Shown one piece after another: positions 51,282 to 60,869 of a stretch of 64,000 bases of DNA. Each line of letters starts with the position of its first letter. The stretch's first letter is position 1. This DNA comes from Verrucomicrobiota bacterium (GTDB lineage: Bacteria; Verrucomicrobiota; Verrucomicrobiia; Limisphaerales; J093). A program made the position numbers and the translations under genes. The notes beneath the pieces are model-generated. The model made no database searches and had not been told where the DNA came from. It was given only the letters and a program-made list of their open reading frames with translations. The stretch is taken from positions 558,001 through 622,000 of the forward strand of contig JADJWF010000003.1 in NCBI GenBank assembly GCA_016716505.1, written 5' to 3'.

Positions 51282-53354
51282 TCAGTTCGTGGCCCGGAAG
51301 TATTGCTGCGCACCTTGATCCCCCGGGGCGATTCGGTACGGGCTGGACGGGTTACCGGGCACGTCGGTGTAGGGTCCAGCCGCGTTCGCCGCCCGCTGGA
51401 GGCGGCCGGAGAATGTGACCACCACGTCGCGACCATCACGCGCCACCTGGATCGTCGGAACGTCGCTCCCGGCGGTGATCCGGATGTTGTCAAAGCCCAC
51501 GATCTCGTTCCACCACGAGGTAAACGAACGGATTTCGATGATCAGGTCGGTTGCACCCGGCGGAGCTTCGTACGTGACATCCTGGAATTGCAGGCCCAGT
51601 CGCGGCGCGTTGCCGTGATCAATGTCGGCAAAGTATTTCACCGCGCCGCTGGGCGCGCTGTACCGCGCCAGGCGAACGGGAGTGCTGTTAATCCCGTTGG
51701 GATACGCCATGATGTCCAGGAAGTCGCTGGTCTCGAAGTCGAGGAAGGTGGCGGCCAGCGCGATGGTCACCTTGACATTCTCTTTGCCGGCGACATTCAC
51801 CGGCCGGAGCTGGACCGTGCGATAACCGCCGAGATCACCGATGCGTTCCGGAAGCCATTTGTTCAGGCCCGACCCCGCGAAGAATGCCGCGCCTTCGTAT
51901 CCAGAGAACGGTCCACCCCCGAATACCGACCCGGGCGGAGTGTCGTTGGGCCCATTCAGGACGACGAGGAGCGGCACCACGACCCGCTCGCTGTCGCCGG
52001 CCGGCACGTACGTATCCACCGTGATCTGACCACTCAGCACCACGTTGCCGACGGCATCGCCGAGCAGGTCCCACGTCCCGGAATTGATCGGACTGGTGTC
52101 GTTACCCCCCGCCTGAATGGAAACGGACATCTCGATGCCGCCTGCGCCACCGGAATTGAACGCGGTGACTTCAAAGTCATACAAACCGGGAGCGGTGAAC
52201 TGGGCATCCCCGTATCGCGCCCGGTGGCCGCCGGTGGCGTCCTCGACGATCACGTCGTCTTCGGGACCGAATCCGTTCCGGTTTCGATCTATGCGCAGCC
52301 GCGCGCCATCGTCCATCCCCAGTGCAAAGCTGTAGCGACCGGCGGCTTTGACATTCAGTTTGCCCTTCGCGACAAGACCCCACAAACCGGTCACGTCACC
52401 CGGCAACGACTGATCCATGAACCAATCGCCCGGCGAACCGTCCGAAAAATCGAGGTGGGTGGTCGAGCCGCTCGCCTTGACCGACGGCTTGGTGCCCGCC
52501 GCCATCGCGTCCACATCGGCCAGGCTCGCGACGGTCGGAGGAATCAGCCGCACCATCGTGGCCACCGTGGTCGAGCCGCCGGGCAGGACATCACCCATGA
52601 GGTTCCAGTTCGCCGACACGTCGGCCACGCTGAACGTGGCCGGCACACCCGCGGCCGTGGGGTGACCGGCCGCCACGATGGCCCCATCGCCGGGAGCAAA
52701 CGTCGCGTTGGAACCGATGCTCGAGGTGAGCATGTCGTCATGATCCGCGGCCGAGAACACCAGCACCCCCTGCTTCGCGGTGGCAAAACGGGAAGGCGGC
52801 CCGCCCGGCCCTTTCACAATGACGTCTCCAGGATAGGCGGTGTCAGAAGTGGTGCCGTCGTCATCCGTGACGACGTAGCCAAGCGTCGCGAGGTGGTCCG
52901 CCAGTCCCTGAGCAACGGCCGCGTTCGGGGAGAACACGACGGTCGCGTTGGCCTTGTCGCGGGCCAGCCATTTGATGGTGTTGGCGATCAAGCGCATCGT
53001 GTCGGACGACGCGCCCCCGGGGCCAGCGTTGAGAGCTCCGTCCCACGCCAACAGCGCCCGGCGGCCGGCGGTTGGCGCGGGCACCCCCACGTACGAAACC
53101 TCCGAACTCCGCGCCCAGTAAATCGGGCCAATCTGGTCGCTGGCGGTTCCGTCAATATTCTCCGGCGCATGAGGAGGCTCTGACTTGAATCCCCCGATCA
53201 CTGTGTAACGGGGATTCGGGCCAAGCGAACCGTCCGTGTTGAAGTCTTCGACGTAAACGGTTTCTGCGAAACCGAGGGGCGTGGTCGCGGCAAGCAGCCA
53301 CGCAGCCACCACCAGTCCCGAGGTTCTGGTCATGCGGGTCTGTTCTTGGATCAT
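51282..53354 (-). CDS. Large secreted protein with PA14-like and C-terminal sorting-like domains
   Basis: Protein of about 690 residues with a signal peptide (SGLVVAAWLLAATTPLGFA). A region at about 285-390 (NVKAAGRYSFALGMDDGARL) resembles PA14/GLEYA carbohydrate-binding folds. Before it is a Rossmann-like part (ATVVFSPNAAVAQGLADHLA ... GVLVFSAADHDDMLTSS) that looks like a class I glutamine-amidotransferase-type fold without catalytic residues I can identify. The last 45 residues (GRLQRAANAAGPYTDVPG ... YFRATN) match the C-terminal module often seen on secreted Verrucomicrobia proteins. No function can be given. Starts at 53354 and 53333 are both possible. Confidence 0.7.
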   Translation of the reverse strand: MIQEQTRMTRTSGLVVAAWLLAATTPLGFAETVYVEDFNTDGSLGPNPRYTVIGGFKSEPPHAPENIDGTASDQIGPIYWARSSEVSYVGVPAPTAGRRALLAWDGALNAGPGGASSDTMRLIANTIKWLARDKANATVVFSPNAAVAQGLADHLATLGYVVTDDDGTTSDTAYPGDVIVKGPGGPPSRFATAKQGVLVFSAADHDDMLTSSIGSNATFAPGDGAIVAAGHPTAAGVPATFSVADVSANWNLMGDVLPGGSTTVATMVRLIPPTVASLADVDAMAAGTKPSVKASGSTTHLDFSDGSPGDWFMDQSLPGDVTGLWGLVAKGKLNVKAAGRYSFALGMDDGARLRIDRNRNGFGPEDDVIVEDATGGHRARYGDAQFTAPGLYDFEVTAFNSGGAGGIEMSVSIQAGGNDTSPINSGTWDLLGDAVGNVVLSGQITVDTYVPAGDSERVVVPLLVVLNGPNDTPPGSVFGGGPFSGYEGAAFFAGSGLNKWLPERIGDLGGYRTVQLRPVNVAGKENVKVTIALAATFLDFETSDFLDIMAYPNGINSTPVRLARYSAPSGAVKYFADIDHGNAPRLGLQFQDVTYEAPPGATDLIIEIRSFTSWWNEIVGFDNIRITAGSDVPTIQVARDGRDVVVTFSGRLQRAANAAGPYTDVPGNPSSPYRIAPGDQGAQQYFRATN

Positions 53355-53550
53355 GGGTCGTATCGGGTTGGGTATTGCCACCTTCCCCGGCTGCGACCGG
53401 CGCATCAGGGCGGGCGGCAGGTTAATCTAGGTTCATGGTGGTGATAACTGCTCTGAGGGTTTTGGCAAGCGATTTCGGGGGCATCGCATTACGGCTTGCG
53501 CCGGCAGCAGGTGCCGGTTGGAATTCTCCCGCCGGCGGCGGCTCGAATTC

Positions 53551-55014
53551 ATGCAGGAATATCCCAAGCACTATTGCGGCGTGTTCGGCGTCTATGGGCA
53601 GCCCAACGCCGCCGAACTCACCTACTACGGGCTTTACGCCCTCCAGCACCGCGGCCAGGAGAGCGCCGGCATCGTCACCTGCGACAAGGGCAAATTCCAC
53701 AAGCACCACGGCATGGGGCTGGTGCCGCAGATTTTCACCGCGCAAACCCTTCATCGCGATCTGATCGGCTCGATCGCGGTCGGCCACACGCGGTATTCGA
53801 CCACCGGCTCGTCCCAGTTGATCAACGCCCAGCCCCTGACGGTGGACTGCAAGCGCGGTCAGATCGCCGTGGCCCACAACGGCAACCTGACCAACGCGGC
53901 CCAACTCCGGGATGAACTCGAAAGCCGTGGCCTGGTGTTTCAAACCACGGTGGACAGCGAAATCATCCTCATGATGCTCGCCCAGCCGGTGCTCGGCGGC
54001 GTAACCAACAATCTCGTGCAGACGGTGCGCCGCATCGAGGGTGCCTTTTCCCTCGTCATCATGACGGAGAAGGAACTCATCGGCGTGCGGGATCCGCACG
54101 GATTCCGACCGCTGTCCATCGGGCGGACGGCCGAGGGCTGGGTGTTGTCGAGCGAAACGTGCGCCTTCGACGTCGTTGGGGCCCGGTTTGTTCGCGATGT
54201 CGAACCCGGGGAGATCGTGGTGATTGACGAGTGCGGCCTGACCAGCATCCAGGCTTTTCCCGACCACCAGCGCCGCGCGTTCTGTATCTTCGAGTACGTC
54301 TATTTTGCCCGGCCGGACAGCACCATTGCCGGCCGCAACGTCTATCAGGCCCGCGTCGAAATGGGGCGGCAGCTCGCCCGCGAGCATCCCGTGGAAGCGG
54401 ACCTCGTGGTGCCCGTGCCCGACAGCGGCAATTGCGCGGCCCTTGGCTACTCGCTGGAAAGCGGAATTCCCTTCGAGATGGCGTTCGTGCGGAACCATTA
54501 CGTCGGCCGCAGCTTCATTCAGCCCTCACAGTTGGCCCGGGAATCCGACGTGAAGATGAAGCTCAACCTCATCCGCGAGCTGGTGGAGGACAAGCGGGTG
54601 ATCGTGGTGGACGACTCCATCGTCCGCGGCACCACCAGCCGGGTCCGCGTCCAAAACCTCAAGCAGGCGGGTGCGCGGTCGGTCCACGTGATGGTGAGCT
54701 GCCCTCCTCACATGCATCCGTGCGTGTACGGCATAGACTTTCCTGACCGGAACAAGCTCATGGCCGTGACGCACACGCTGGACGAGATTCGCCAGTACCT
54801 CCACGCCGACTCCGTGCATTACCTCTCGCACGACGGTCTCGTGAGGGCCATTGGCCGCCCGCGCGAGGCGTTCTGCATGGCGTGTTATGACGGCAGGTAT
54901 CCGGTGCCCTACGACCGAACCTTGAACAAGGCGATCATGGAACGCCGGCGCCAGGATACGCGCACCCTGGGCGAACTGCTGGACCAGGAGCGGCGGCAGG
55001 CATCGCTGCTGTAA
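53551..55014 (+). CDS. purF: Amidophosphoribosyltransferase
   Basis: Enzyme of 487 residues that makes phosphoribosylamine from PRPP and glutamine, the first step of purine synthesis. The glutaminase domain begins at the nucleophile Cys9 after a short propeptide (MQEYPKHYCGVFGVYG), with LQHRGQESAGI and GHTRYST. The PRPP site is VIVVDDSIVRGTTSR (about 350). Cysteines in RRAFCIF, CPPHMHPCVYG and AFCMACYDG match the iron-sulfur ligands of the B. subtilis type. The length is normal. The ATG at 53551 is chosen so that the propeptide has the usual short length. Confidence 0.97.
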   Translation: MQEYPKHYCGVFGVYGQPNAAELTYYGLYALQHRGQESAGIVTCDKGKFHKHHGMGLVPQIFTAQTLHRDLIGSIAVGHTRYSTTGSSQLINAQPLTVDCKRGQIAVAHNGNLTNAAQLRDELESRGLVFQTTVDSEIILMMLAQPVLGGVTNNLVQTVRRIEGAFSLVIMTEKELIGVRDPHGFRPLSIGRTAEGWVLSSETCAFDVVGARFVRDVEPGEIVVIDECGLTSIQAFPDHQRRAFCIFEYVYFARPDSTIAGRNVYQARVEMGRQLAREHPVEADLVVPVPDSGNCAALGYSLESGIPFEMAFVRNHYVGRSFIQPSQLARESDVKMKLNLIRELVEDKRVIVVDDSIVRGTTSRVRVQNLKQAGARSVHVMVSCPPHMHPCVYGIDFPDRNKLMAVTHTLDEIRQYLHADSVHYLSHDGLVRAIGRPREAFCMACYDGRYPVPYDRTLNKAIMERRRQDTRTLGELLDQERRQASLL

Positions 55015-55041
55015 TTGCTCCGGCCGAATGCCAGCCGCCGC

Positions 55042-55695
55042 ATGGAAGTTTTTGCCCTCATCGCGAAGTACCGCTCGTCGGGATTCGAATACCTGTGGTA
55101 CGAACCGTGGCAGGCGGGCTATCACGACATCCTCAAGCGCGGGTTCCCGAAACCCGCCGATGACCGGACGGTCCTGGCGGAATTGCGATCCCCGAAGGTG
55201 GGAGACTTCCTGCACGGCGGCTCCGGCCGGATTCCGTTCCTCATCGGAGAGCGGGCACGACTCGCCTTGGAATCCGCCGGGCTCACCGGTTTCACATTGG
55301 GTCCAGTGGTAGTGGCCAAAATCGCAACGAAGGGCGTCCGCAAGCGGGAGGTCCGCGCCGGTGAACCCGAGGATGCCATTTTGAAAGCGCGCGGCGTACC
55401 GCTTACCCTCGCCCCCAAGCTCCACGCCGTTCACGTGACCGCCCTCGTCGAGGTGCAGCCGGACTTCGAAGGCGGTAGAGCGCCGGGCGGATGGGTATCC
55501 CCATTTCGGCTCGGTCCCGGTGAGCCGGCGAGCGACCTCTGGCAACCGGCGTATCGCGGCGAGGGTTTTTCTTCCTGGACCTTCTGCTCTTCCCGATTCC
55601 GGTCGGTCTGCGAAACGCACGGACTTTCGGACATCGCCTTCGAGCCTTTCGACTCCTTCATGGAACGACACCGCGGAACCGTCAGGAGACAGTGA
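55042..55695 (+). CDS. Uncharacterised protein downstream of purF
   Basis: Soluble protein of 217 residues. SGRIPFLIGERARLALESAG and FTLGPVVVAKI recall immunity-type proteins of the Imm11/DUF1629 kind, and SSWTFCSSRFRSVCETHGLS has two cysteines, but I cannot assign a family with confidence. There is no signal peptide or membrane segment. It begins 27 bp after purF on the same strand, so it may be co-transcribed. Codon use looks like its neighbours. Confidence 0.65.
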   Translation: MEVFALIAKYRSSGFEYLWYEPWQAGYHDILKRGFPKPADDRTVLAELRSPKVGDFLHGGSGRIPFLIGERARLALESAGLTGFTLGPVVVAKIATKGVRKREVRAGEPEDAILKARGVPLTLAPKLHAVHVTALVEVQPDFEGGRAPGGWVSPFRLGPGEPASDLWQPAYRGEGFSSWTFCSSRFRSVCETHGLSDIAFEPFDSFMERHRGTVRRQ

Positions 55696-55796
55696 GGCAG
55701 GGCCGATCCACTCGGTCCCCTGGTCTTTTCGGTGCCTCCGAACACGCTTGCACGATGCCGGCGCGCCGGTCGGCCGCCATTGCCCGCCGCACGCCA

Positions 55797-55838
55797 TTGT
55801 CGCAGCCCTGCCTTGTCGCAGCCCTGCCTTGTCGCGGC
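55797..55838. repeat. Short 16-bp direct repeat
   Basis: TTGTCGCAGCCCTGCC occurs twice in tandem (55797-55812, 55813-55828), followed by a partial third copy. It lies 45 bp upstream of the LytTR regulator gene. It could be a binding site for a regulator or slippage; the sequence alone does not decide. Confidence 0.6.
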
Positions 55839-55882
55839 CGGAGCGGCGCGGTACCCTCCACCGTAATTCGCCGGCCGCTACC

Positions 55883-56647
55883 ATGAAAATTCGCACTGTG
55901 ATCGTGGATGACGAACCGCTCGCGCGCGAGCGGCTGCGGAAACTCCTCACCGCTGAGGCCGACATCGAACTCGTGGCCGAGTGTGGCGATGGCGCGGAGG
56001 CCGTGGAGGTGATTGACCGGGAGCAACCCGACCTCGTCTTTCTCGACATCCAAATGCCGGAACTCGACGGCTTTGGCGTCGTGCAACAGATGGCGCCGCA
56101 GCGCACTCCCGAGATCGTGTTCGTGACCGCCTTCAATCAACACGCCCTCAAAGCGTTCGAGGTCCATGCGCTCGACTACCTGCTCAAGCCCTTCGACCGC
56201 GACCGTTTTCAACTGTGCCTGAACCGCGCCCGCACCCGGCTGCAGCACGCGCGGAGCGGCGAACTGAACCAGAAGCTCACCGCGCTGATTGCGGAAATGC
56301 GCCCGCCCGAACCAAAGGCGTCGGACCGGCTGGCCATCAAAACCGGGGGCAAGGTGGTGTTCGTGAAGACGACCGACATTGACTGGATCGAAGCGGCCGA
56401 CAACTACGTGAACCTGCACATCGGGCCGGAGTCGCACCTGCTGCGCGAAACGATGTCCGCCATCGAGGCGCGCCTGGATCCGAAGCACTTTCTGCGGGTG
56501 AGCCGCTCCGCCATTGTCAATGTGGACCGGATCAAGGAACTCCAGCCGATGTTCCACGGCGATTACACGATCATCCTCCGCAACGGGACCAAGCTGGGCC
56601 TGAGCCGGAATTACCGCGAGAAGCTGCAACAGTTGCTCGGCAAATAG
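55883..56647 (+). CDS. LytTR-family response regulator
   Basis: Two-domain regulator of 254 residues. The receiver domain has the acidic pair DD (9-10), the phosphoacceptor D55 in LVFLDIQMPELDG, the threonine in FVTAFNQ, and the lysine in LDYLLKPF. The LytTR DNA-binding domain (about 150-254) contains IDWIEAADNYVNLH, FLRVSRSAIVNVDRI and LGLSRNYREKL. No histidine kinase gene is adjacent, so its partner is elsewhere. The start MKIRTVIVDDEP is the natural one. Confidence 0.95.
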   Translation: MKIRTVIVDDEPLARERLRKLLTAEADIELVAECGDGAEAVEVIDREQPDLVFLDIQMPELDGFGVVQQMAPQRTPEIVFVTAFNQHALKAFEVHALDYLLKPFDRDRFQLCLNRARTRLQHARSGELNQKLTALIAEMRPPEPKASDRLAIKTGGKVVFVKTTDIDWIEAADNYVNLHIGPESHLLRETMSAIEARLDPKHFLRVSRSAIVNVDRIKELQPMFHGDYTIILRNGTKLGLSRNYREKLQQLLGK

Positions 56648-56794
56648 CGCCGCTGTCGGGCTTCTCGCCGCGCCGACCATTGGGCGGCGAACCGGCTGGA
56701 GCTGGACCAGACCCTTCGGCCATCACCGGTTCCGAACTTTTTCCTCCCGCGTTCCCCGTCTAACCAACCATCCTCGTCTCAACGGATTGATGAT

Positions 56795-59017
56795 ATGAAC
56801 TCCTGCGTCTCATCGGCCGCTGCCCGTAGGTCTGTCCTTCAACGGCTCCTGCCCATCGCCATCGCACTCACAACAGCGGCCGCCATCGAGATGTGCGCAG
56901 CCACCAATGCCCCGCCGTGGTTTGCGCGCGCGCTGGTCGGCATGGAGGTCGGACCAACCGGCGCGCAGTTCGCCGGCGGCAAGCACGCCCCCGACTATGC
57001 TGCCAACTTCAACGGCCGCGACATCGTCCGCCGCGCCGCCGCCGCCAATGCCGAGTATCTCGTCCTCTGGGTGCGCGACGGCGAGTTCACGTTTCACGAT
57101 TCCAAGCTGGTGCCCAAGCCGCCCGGCCAGCGCGATCGCGACGTGCTGCGCGAGGCGGTCGAGGAGGGCCGCAAGCTTGGCCTGCCGATCATCGCTTACT
57201 GCCAGCTCCAGTATCCAACCTATGAACTCCGAAAGCACCCGGAGTGGAAGGTGCGCCAGGCCAACGGCGAGCCGATCAACCACCTCGCCTGCTTCAACAC
57301 GCCTTACACCAATGTCGTAAAAGCCCTCCTCGCCGAGATGCTCAGCTACGGCATCGCCGGCTTCCACCTCGACATGGTGGACCAAGGCTTCGGTCCGCCC
57401 ATCGGCTGCTGGTGCGACCATTGCCAGAGTCTCTTCCAGTCGGAATACGGCCGCCCCCTGCCCAAGGACATCAACTGGGAGGACGAGGATTGGGATCGGA
57501 TGCTGCAATTCCGCTACGCCACCAGCGATCGCTTCGAGAAGATGCTCACCGACCACGTCCGCTCGCTCGACCCGCGCGCGACCGTGGACTTCAACTACCA
57601 CGGCAACCCGCCCTTCTCGTGGGAGGTCGGGCAGAAGCCGCTGCTGCACGCGAACAACGGCGACTTCGTCACCGGCGAGGCGGGCCTGTGGGCCTTTGGC
57701 GCGCTGACCGCCAGTTTCAACGCCGCGTGGTATCGCTCCGCGACGCCGGGCAAGCCCTTCCAGGTCGCCGTCCAGCGCGGGGTGCGGATGTATCACGACC
57801 AGACCACGCGCCCGTTGCAGGACATGCGCTGGGAGATGTTCACGCTACTCGCCCACGGCGCGTTCGTGACCATGATTGACAAGACCGCCTACGACGGCTG
57901 GCTCGATCCCGTGGCCTACGCCCGCATCGGCGAACTGCTCGGAGAAGTGCGGGCGAAGCGGGCGCAGTTCGGTCATCAGCCCGTGCGCGAGGTGGGCATC
58001 TATTTCAGCGCCCGCACGCGCGACTGGATTGGCCGCGACAAGCCCGCGACCTACTACCAAAGCGTCCAAGGCGCACACAAGGCCTGCGTCTATGAGCATC
58101 TCGGCTTCGGCTTTGTGTTCGATGAAGCCCTGACCCTCGACGCCCTCCAGCAGTACCCCATCGTCTGCCTGCCCAACGCGGCCATCGTGTCCGAGCGCGA
58201 AGCGGAAATCTTCCGCCGCTACGTTGAATCGGGCGGCAAGCTGATCATCACGGGCCAAAGCGGACAATTCGACCGGATGGGCAAACCGCTGGCGGCTTCG
58301 ACGCTGGAAGGCTTGATCGGCGCGACGGTGAAGGGGCGCATGGCGGGATCGGACAACTGGATGCGCTTCGGCGCAACGTCTGATGCCAGACCAGGGCTGA
58401 CCACTGGGTTGCGCGCCGACTGGTCCTTCCTCGTCCGCGGCCCGGCGACGATTTACCACCCCACCACCGCCACGCCGGTCGGCGAGTTGCTGGACTCGCA
58501 CCGCGCCTCGCTGGCCAACCCCGAAGGCTACAACCCCGACTGGCCGCTGAGCGCGCGGCAGGTCGTTGGCCCGGCCGTGCTGATCAACTCCGTGGGCCAG
58601 GGCACGGTGCTGACCTTCGCCGGTTCGCCCGATTTTGCCACTGCCAGCGAGCATCACATCGTCGAGGCGCGGAAGCTCTTCGCCAACGCCGTCCGCCTCC
58701 TGCACCCGAACCCGCGCGTGCGCATCACCGCGCCGGCCAACGTCGAGGCCGTGGTCACCGACGATCCCGCGACGCGCACCCTGCGCGTCCACCTGATCGC
58801 CTACAACGCGACGCCCCAAACCACGCCCGCCAAGGACCGGCCCTATGTGCTGCCCGGCTTGATCGAGGACGCGCCGATGTTCCGGGCCACGCTCGACTTC
58901 CCGGGCGGCCTCAAGAGCGCGAAGGCGCTGAACCGGACCACCCAACTCAAAAAGCGCGGCCAGCGCGTGGAACTCGTCGTCGAAGACCTCCACGAAGTCA
59001 TCCAATGCCGCTATTGA
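56795..59017 (+). CDS. Secreted glycoside-hydrolase-like protein with trimerisation-type domain
   Basis: Protein of 740 residues with an export segment (LLPIAIALTTAAAIEMCA). The N-terminal barrel (about 45-370) resembles hypothetical glycosyl hydrolase family 6: AANAEYLVLWVRDGEFTFHD, PIIAYCQLQYPTYELRKHPEW, and the key block GIAGFHLDMVDQGFGPPIGCWCDHCQ with a likely acidic residue and paired cysteines. A middle part (about 420-600) resembles the beta-galactosidase trimerisation fold (VCLPNAAIVSEREAEIFRRY), and a beta domain ends the protein. It is probably a sugar hydrolase acting outside the cytoplasm. The next gene follows after 63 bp. Confidence 0.78.
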   Translation: MNSCVSSAAARRSVLQRLLPIAIALTTAAAIEMCAATNAPPWFARALVGMEVGPTGAQFAGGKHAPDYAANFNGRDIVRRAAAANAEYLVLWVRDGEFTFHDSKLVPKPPGQRDRDVLREAVEEGRKLGLPIIAYCQLQYPTYELRKHPEWKVRQANGEPINHLACFNTPYTNVVKALLAEMLSYGIAGFHLDMVDQGFGPPIGCWCDHCQSLFQSEYGRPLPKDINWEDEDWDRMLQFRYATSDRFEKMLTDHVRSLDPRATVDFNYHGNPPFSWEVGQKPLLHANNGDFVTGEAGLWAFGALTASFNAAWYRSATPGKPFQVAVQRGVRMYHDQTTRPLQDMRWEMFTLLAHGAFVTMIDKTAYDGWLDPVAYARIGELLGEVRAKRAQFGHQPVREVGIYFSARTRDWIGRDKPATYYQSVQGAHKACVYEHLGFGFVFDEALTLDALQQYPIVCLPNAAIVSEREAEIFRRYVESGGKLIITGQSGQFDRMGKPLAASTLEGLIGATVKGRMAGSDNWMRFGATSDARPGLTTGLRADWSFLVRGPATIYHPTTATPVGELLDSHRASLANPEGYNPDWPLSARQVVGPAVLINSVGQGTVLTFAGSPDFATASEHHIVEARKLFANAVRLLHPNPRVRITAPANVEAVVTDDPATRTLRVHLIAYNATPQTTPAKDRPYVLPGLIEDAPMFRATLDFPGGLKSAKALNRTTQLKKRGQRVELVVEDLHEVIQCRY

Positions 59018-59080
59018 AGGGAAGCCGCATCGCTTGGCACCGAAGAGAAGCCCACCGTTTCCCCACGAACTGATTCAGAC

Positions 59081-60642
59081 ATGAGCCCTCTGCCTCGGTA
59101 CACAACGGCCTGGGTCATTTGGACGCAAACCCTCGTGCTCGCCGCCGCCGGCCCGATCATTGACCTGACGCAGCGGCTTGAGAGTTCGGCCCCGGAAGCC
59201 GTCTTGTTCCCTTTCGATCGTCACAGCGTTCCCTTTCGCCACGGGCTGCAACTCGAACTCATCCCCGCCCAGCGCGACGCGGCGAATCCGGTTCTTCGCC
59301 CGGGTGGACCGGGCGCGCCCGACAGCGAGTCCATGAGCTACTACGGCACGGTGCTCCAGGTCGGGGACGAGTTGCGGATGTGGTATCTCGGGCGCGGCAA
59401 ACCCGAGCACGGCCCATTGCGGGTCTGCTACGCGACCAGCAAGGACGGCTTTCGTTGGGAAAAGCCCGCGCTTGGTCTCGTGGAGTATGCGGGCTCAAAG
59501 AGCAACAACCTCGTGGACCTCGATTTCGGTGGCCGGGTGATGTCGTGCAACGTGCCTACGAACCCGACGACCCCGACCCCGCGCGACGCTTCAAGATGTT
59601 TTGCGAAGTGGAATCCGAACGCAGCCGGAACCAGGGCTGCGTGGCCTTCAGCGCTGACGGTTTGCGCTGGAAACCGTCGCCGCGCAATCCGGTCACCCAC
59701 ACGCGCATTGAAAACACCGGCTTGGTGAAGCGCGGCGGTTGCTACTACGTGAACGGCCAGAACGCCGGGCTGGACCGCGCCTTCCAAAAGCGCGTCCTGC
59801 TCACGCTGGCGTCGTACGACTTCGAGCATTGGACCGACGCCGGCGTGCTGGGCTTCCGGCGCGACGACGTGCCACCGCGACCGGTGCATCTCAATTACCA
59901 AGTCGGCCCGCAGGTGCATCTGGGTGCGGGCCTGTGGGATCGCGGCAACGTGATCCTCGGCTTCTACGGCCAGTGGAACGCGCCGCTGCAGTCGGACGAC
60001 CGCCGGGACATGCGCATGGACATCGGCCTGCTCGTGAGCCACGACGGCCTGTTCTATCACGAGCCAATCCCCGACTTCCGCATCATCGAATCGCGCGAGG
60101 AAGGCTGGCGCACCGTCAGCCCGCAAGGCGACCCGCCGCGGCTGGCGCAAGGTCAGGGCGTGGTCAACCTCGGCGACAAGACCATCAAGTGGTATTCGAT
60201 CTGGGGCGGCCAAGGTGGTGAAGGCATTCGCGCCGCGTGGTGGCGACGCGACCGGCTGGGCTACTTCCACGCCACGCGCACCCCCATCGAGGGCCAGACC
60301 TGGGTGGACGAACTCAAACCGCACTTCATCAGCGCGCCGATCCGCCTGCCCGCCGGCGGGCGCAAAGTCTTCCTCAACGCCAGCCATCTCTCCGAACACG
60401 CGCGGCTCGCGGTGGAGATTCTGGACGAACAATTCCGCCCGCTGCCGGGCCGCACCGCCGCCGAGTGCGAACCGTTCCGCGACGACTCCGCCTTCCGGCT
60501 GCCTGTCCGCTGGCGCACCGGCGACATCGTGAAATCCTCTCAGCCCATCCGCATCCGCGTGAACTTCGACGGCCTGCGGCTCGAAGACGCGCGGGTGTAT
60601 GCGGTGTATGTCGAGGCGCTGCAGTGCGGAGCGAAACCATGA
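59081..60642 (+). pseudogene. GH32/43-like beta-propeller protein, one frameshift
   Basis: Two overlapping frames form one gene of about 520 codons. The first part has an export segment (TAWVIWTQTLVLAAAG) and MSYYGTVLQVGDELRMWYLG; the second continues DDPDPARRFKMFCEVES, GCVAFSADGLRW, TLASYDFEHWTDAGVLGF and IGLLVSHDGLFYHEPIPDF. These repeats fit the five-bladed propeller of GH32/GH43/GH130-type enzymes. Continuity is restored by one extra base near 59554, giving CNVAYEPDDPDP. Downstream of the shift no further stops interrupt, so recent loss or a sequencing error is likely. It lies 63 bp after the GHL6-like gene and was probably co-transcribed with it. Confidence 0.75.
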
Positions 60643-60850
60643 TCCAACGCTGCCGTCTTCCACCCTGGCTGCCAATTGGCGTATCGTCGGTGAAAGCGTG
60701 TTTATTTCCCGCTGACTTTTAGGTATCAACCCGGCGTGAGCGTTCAAGCAATCAAATGTGGCCAGCCGGCCAATCCGGTGGAGCGACCAGCCCTTGAACG
60801 AGGCGTCACCGCTCAACCCGCCGATGGCCGCTGTGGTGGCAAGGGGCAAA

Positions 60851-60860
60851 GCAGGAGGAG
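60851..60860 (+). promoter_or_regulatory. Strong Shine-Dalgarno for hsdR
   Basis: GCAGGAGGAG precedes the ATG at 60870 by about 10 nt. It is among the best ribosome sites in the window and fixes the start of the restriction subunit. Confidence 0.7.
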
Positions 60861-60869
60861 CAACTGAGC

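Noticed and set aside
51276..53183. Plus-strand frame of 635 codons
   Set aside because: It is antisense to the secreted protein with signal peptide and domain structure. High GC keeps antisense frames open; the same holds for 23218-25032, 2792-4579, 26527-28851 and 39708-41144.
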